Part shown: one piece after another, positions 5,139-6,136 of the stretch | How positions within the stretch are numbered: position 1 is the first letter of the stretch | Layout: each line of letters starts with the position of its first letter | Source: an uncultured Lachnospiraceae bacterium | GTDB taxonomy: Bacteria; Bacillota; Clostridia; Lachnospirales; Lachnospiraceae | Direction of reading: 5' to 3' | NCBI GenBank assembly: GCA_910586275.1 | Contig: CAJUIM010000097.1 | Location: forward strand, 1 to 6,136 | Length of the DNA: 6,136 bases | Program-made: the position numbers and the translations under genes | The notes under the pieces: model-generated | Seen by the model: the letters and a program-made list of their open reading frames with translations, nothing else | Database searches by the model: none | What the model was told of the DNA's origin: nothing

Positions 5139-6136
5139 ATGAAAAAGGGCATGAATCAAATTCAAAAAGGTTTGCTTGTGGCAATCGGCGTACTGTCGAT
5201 TATCTTGGCGGCGGTTCTGGTTTCCAAGGGTATAGGATTTTATCAGGACAAAAAGCAGGAAAAGGAATGGGCGGCAAGGCATCAGGAAATACAGGAAGAA
5301 ATTGTCAGCGTTCAGGTGAAGATAGAGGAACTGGCGGGAGACGCGGATGCGCTGCAGGCATTTTTGGATGAACAGGTGAATTCCGTATTGGTATTGGATG
5401 AGTGGCAGGCGGAGGGGCAGGAGCCTGCAGGACAGGAAGGCAGTCAGGAATCGGCAGGGCAGATGCCGGACGGAAGCGGACAGGGCTCATCAGCCATGCA
5501 GGGAGAAACCGGTGATGAGGCACAGGAAGTCACTTCCGGGGCCATTGTGATTCAGACGGAGGAAATGCCGCAAGACAGCCAGCCTGCGGAAACAGGAAAC
5601 ACGGAACCTGCCGGAGAAGCGACTGCTTTGCCGGAAGTAAGTGATCAGGCATTGCAGGAAGCAGCGGAAGGAGCCATTATCATAGATGCGCCACCGGCGC
5701 CAATACCTCCGGCGGAGGAAACGATTCCGGCAGACGTACCGGGCGATTCCGTATCCGGAAACGGAACGGCCGGAACGGAAGGAAGCGGAGAGTCGTCCGG
5801 CGAAACGGAGGAAGATACGGTGTCCGGAAACGGAACGGCCGGAACAGAAGGAAGCGGAGAGTCGTCCGGTGAAGCGGAGGAAGATACGGTGTCCGGAAAC
5901 GGAACGGCCGGAACGGAAGGAAGCGGAGAGTCGTCCGGTGAAGAGGAGGAAGATACGGTATCCGGAAACGGAACGGCCGGGACGGAAGGAAGCGGAGAGT
6001 CATCCGGCGAAGCGGGGGAAGATACGGTATCCGGAAACGGGACAGCCGGAACGGAAGGAAGCGGAGAGTCATCCGGCGAAACGGAGGAAGATACGGTGTC
6101 CGGAAACGGAACGGCCGGAACGGAAGGAAGCGGAGA
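5139..6136 (+). CDS. Single-pass membrane protein with coiled coil and 23-residue repeats (3' end outside window)
   Basis: An open frame starts at ATG 5139, 29 bases after rlmB, with AGGAAGG at 5121-5127 (spacing 11). It has no stop before the edge, so 332 residues are visible. A basic N-terminus (MKKGMNQIQK) precedes one hydrophobic segment, about residues 11-34, a likely uncleaved membrane anchor. Residues 37-80 are charged and look like a coiled coil (EKEWAARHQEIQEEI). Residues 88-205 form an acidic linker rich in Gln, Glu, Gly, Ser and later Pro, without cysteine. From residue 206 a 23-residue unit (SGNGTAGTEGSGESSGE plus a variable acidic end and DTV) repeats five times plus a partial copy. 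The repeat part is most likely outside the cell as a stalk or spacer. I do not recognise the family; a functional domain may follow past 6136. It is probably co-transcribed with rlmB. Confidence 0.85.
   Translation, partial: MKKGMNQIQKGLLVAIGVLSIILAAVLVSKGIGFYQDKKQEKEWAARHQEIQEEIVSVQVKIEELAGDADALQAFLDEQVNSVLVLDEWQAEGQEPAGQEGSQESAGQMPDGSGQGSSAMQGETGDEAQEVTSGAIVIQTEEMPQDSQPAETGNTEPAGEATALPEVSDQALQEAAEGAIIIDAPPAPIPPAEETIPADVPGDSVSGNGTAGTEGSGESSGETEEDTVSGNGTAGTEGSGESSGEAEEDTVSGNGTAGTEGSGESSGEEEEDTVSGNGTAGTEGSGESSGEAGEDTVSGNGTAGTEGSGESSGETEEDTVSGNGTAGTEGSG
5754..6136 (+). repeat. In-frame 69-bp coding tandem repeat, five full copies plus a partial one
   Basis: Copies begin at 5754, 5823, 5892, 5961, 6030 and 6099, always 69 bases apart, and the last runs off the window after 38 bases. 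The DNA is nearly identical between copies, with only a few substitutions each. Most changes are silent, apart from the acidic segment, where the units end GETEEDTV, GEAEEDTV, GEEEEDTV, GEAGEDTV and GETEEDTV. Multiples of three keep the frame open whatever the copy number. The full extent of the array is unknown because it continues past the edge. Confidence 0.98.

Noticed and set aside
5680..6072. 130-codon minus-strand frame with repeated RFLPFRPFRFR-like units
   Set aside because: It is the antisense shadow of the 69-bp coding repeat. The + strand frame has a ribosome site, a membrane anchor and continuity from 5139.

Overview
The window looks like chromosomal DNA from a Gram-positive clostridial Firmicute, most likely a Lachnospiraceae-type organism (inference). 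The support is a tRNA-Cys-type T-box leader, strong AGGAGG-like ribosome binding sites, and the gene order cysE-cysS-mrnC-rlmB, which is also known from Bacillus subtilis. All recognisable genes lie on the + strand.

Layout. The first 305 bases hold the C-terminal end of a CPBP-family membrane protease. An AT-rich stretch with no convincing gene follows. A near-consensus promoter (610-638) then starts a cysteine-responsive T-box leader with an intrinsic terminator (about 645-944). Behind it are cysE (serine acetyltransferase, 1042-1722), a 346-base purine-rich repetitive spacer, cysS (cysteinyl-tRNA synthetase, 2069-3478) and mrnC (Mini-ribonuclease III, 3463-3903), which overlaps cysS. A 465-base AT-rich gap carries a 42-bp tandem repeat and a likely second promoter. 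It is followed by rlmB (SpoU/TrmH-type rRNA 2'-O-methyltransferase, 4369-5109) and then by an open frame that runs off the window (5139 onward). That frame encodes a single-pass membrane protein with a coiled coil, an acidic low-complexity linker and an array of 23-residue repeats.

How the genes work together. Uncharged tRNA-Cys should stabilise the antiterminator and let transcription reach cysE (commits serine to cysteine synthesis) and cysS (charges tRNA with cysteine). Supply and use of cysteine are therefore controlled together. mrnC and rlmB act on 23S rRNA maturation and modification, so the cluster joins translation supply with ribosome assembly. rlmB probably also has its own promoter.

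The most unusual trait is the density of unrelated tandem repeats. There are four arrays in about 4.4 kb: a 66-70-bp array that appears to have grown from the 3' end of cysE, three copies of a 17-bp element carrying the cysS Shine-Dalgarno region, the 42-bp array before rlmB, and the 69-bp coding array in the last gene. No CRISPR array, rRNA, tRNA, insertion sequence or obvious new defence system is visible.
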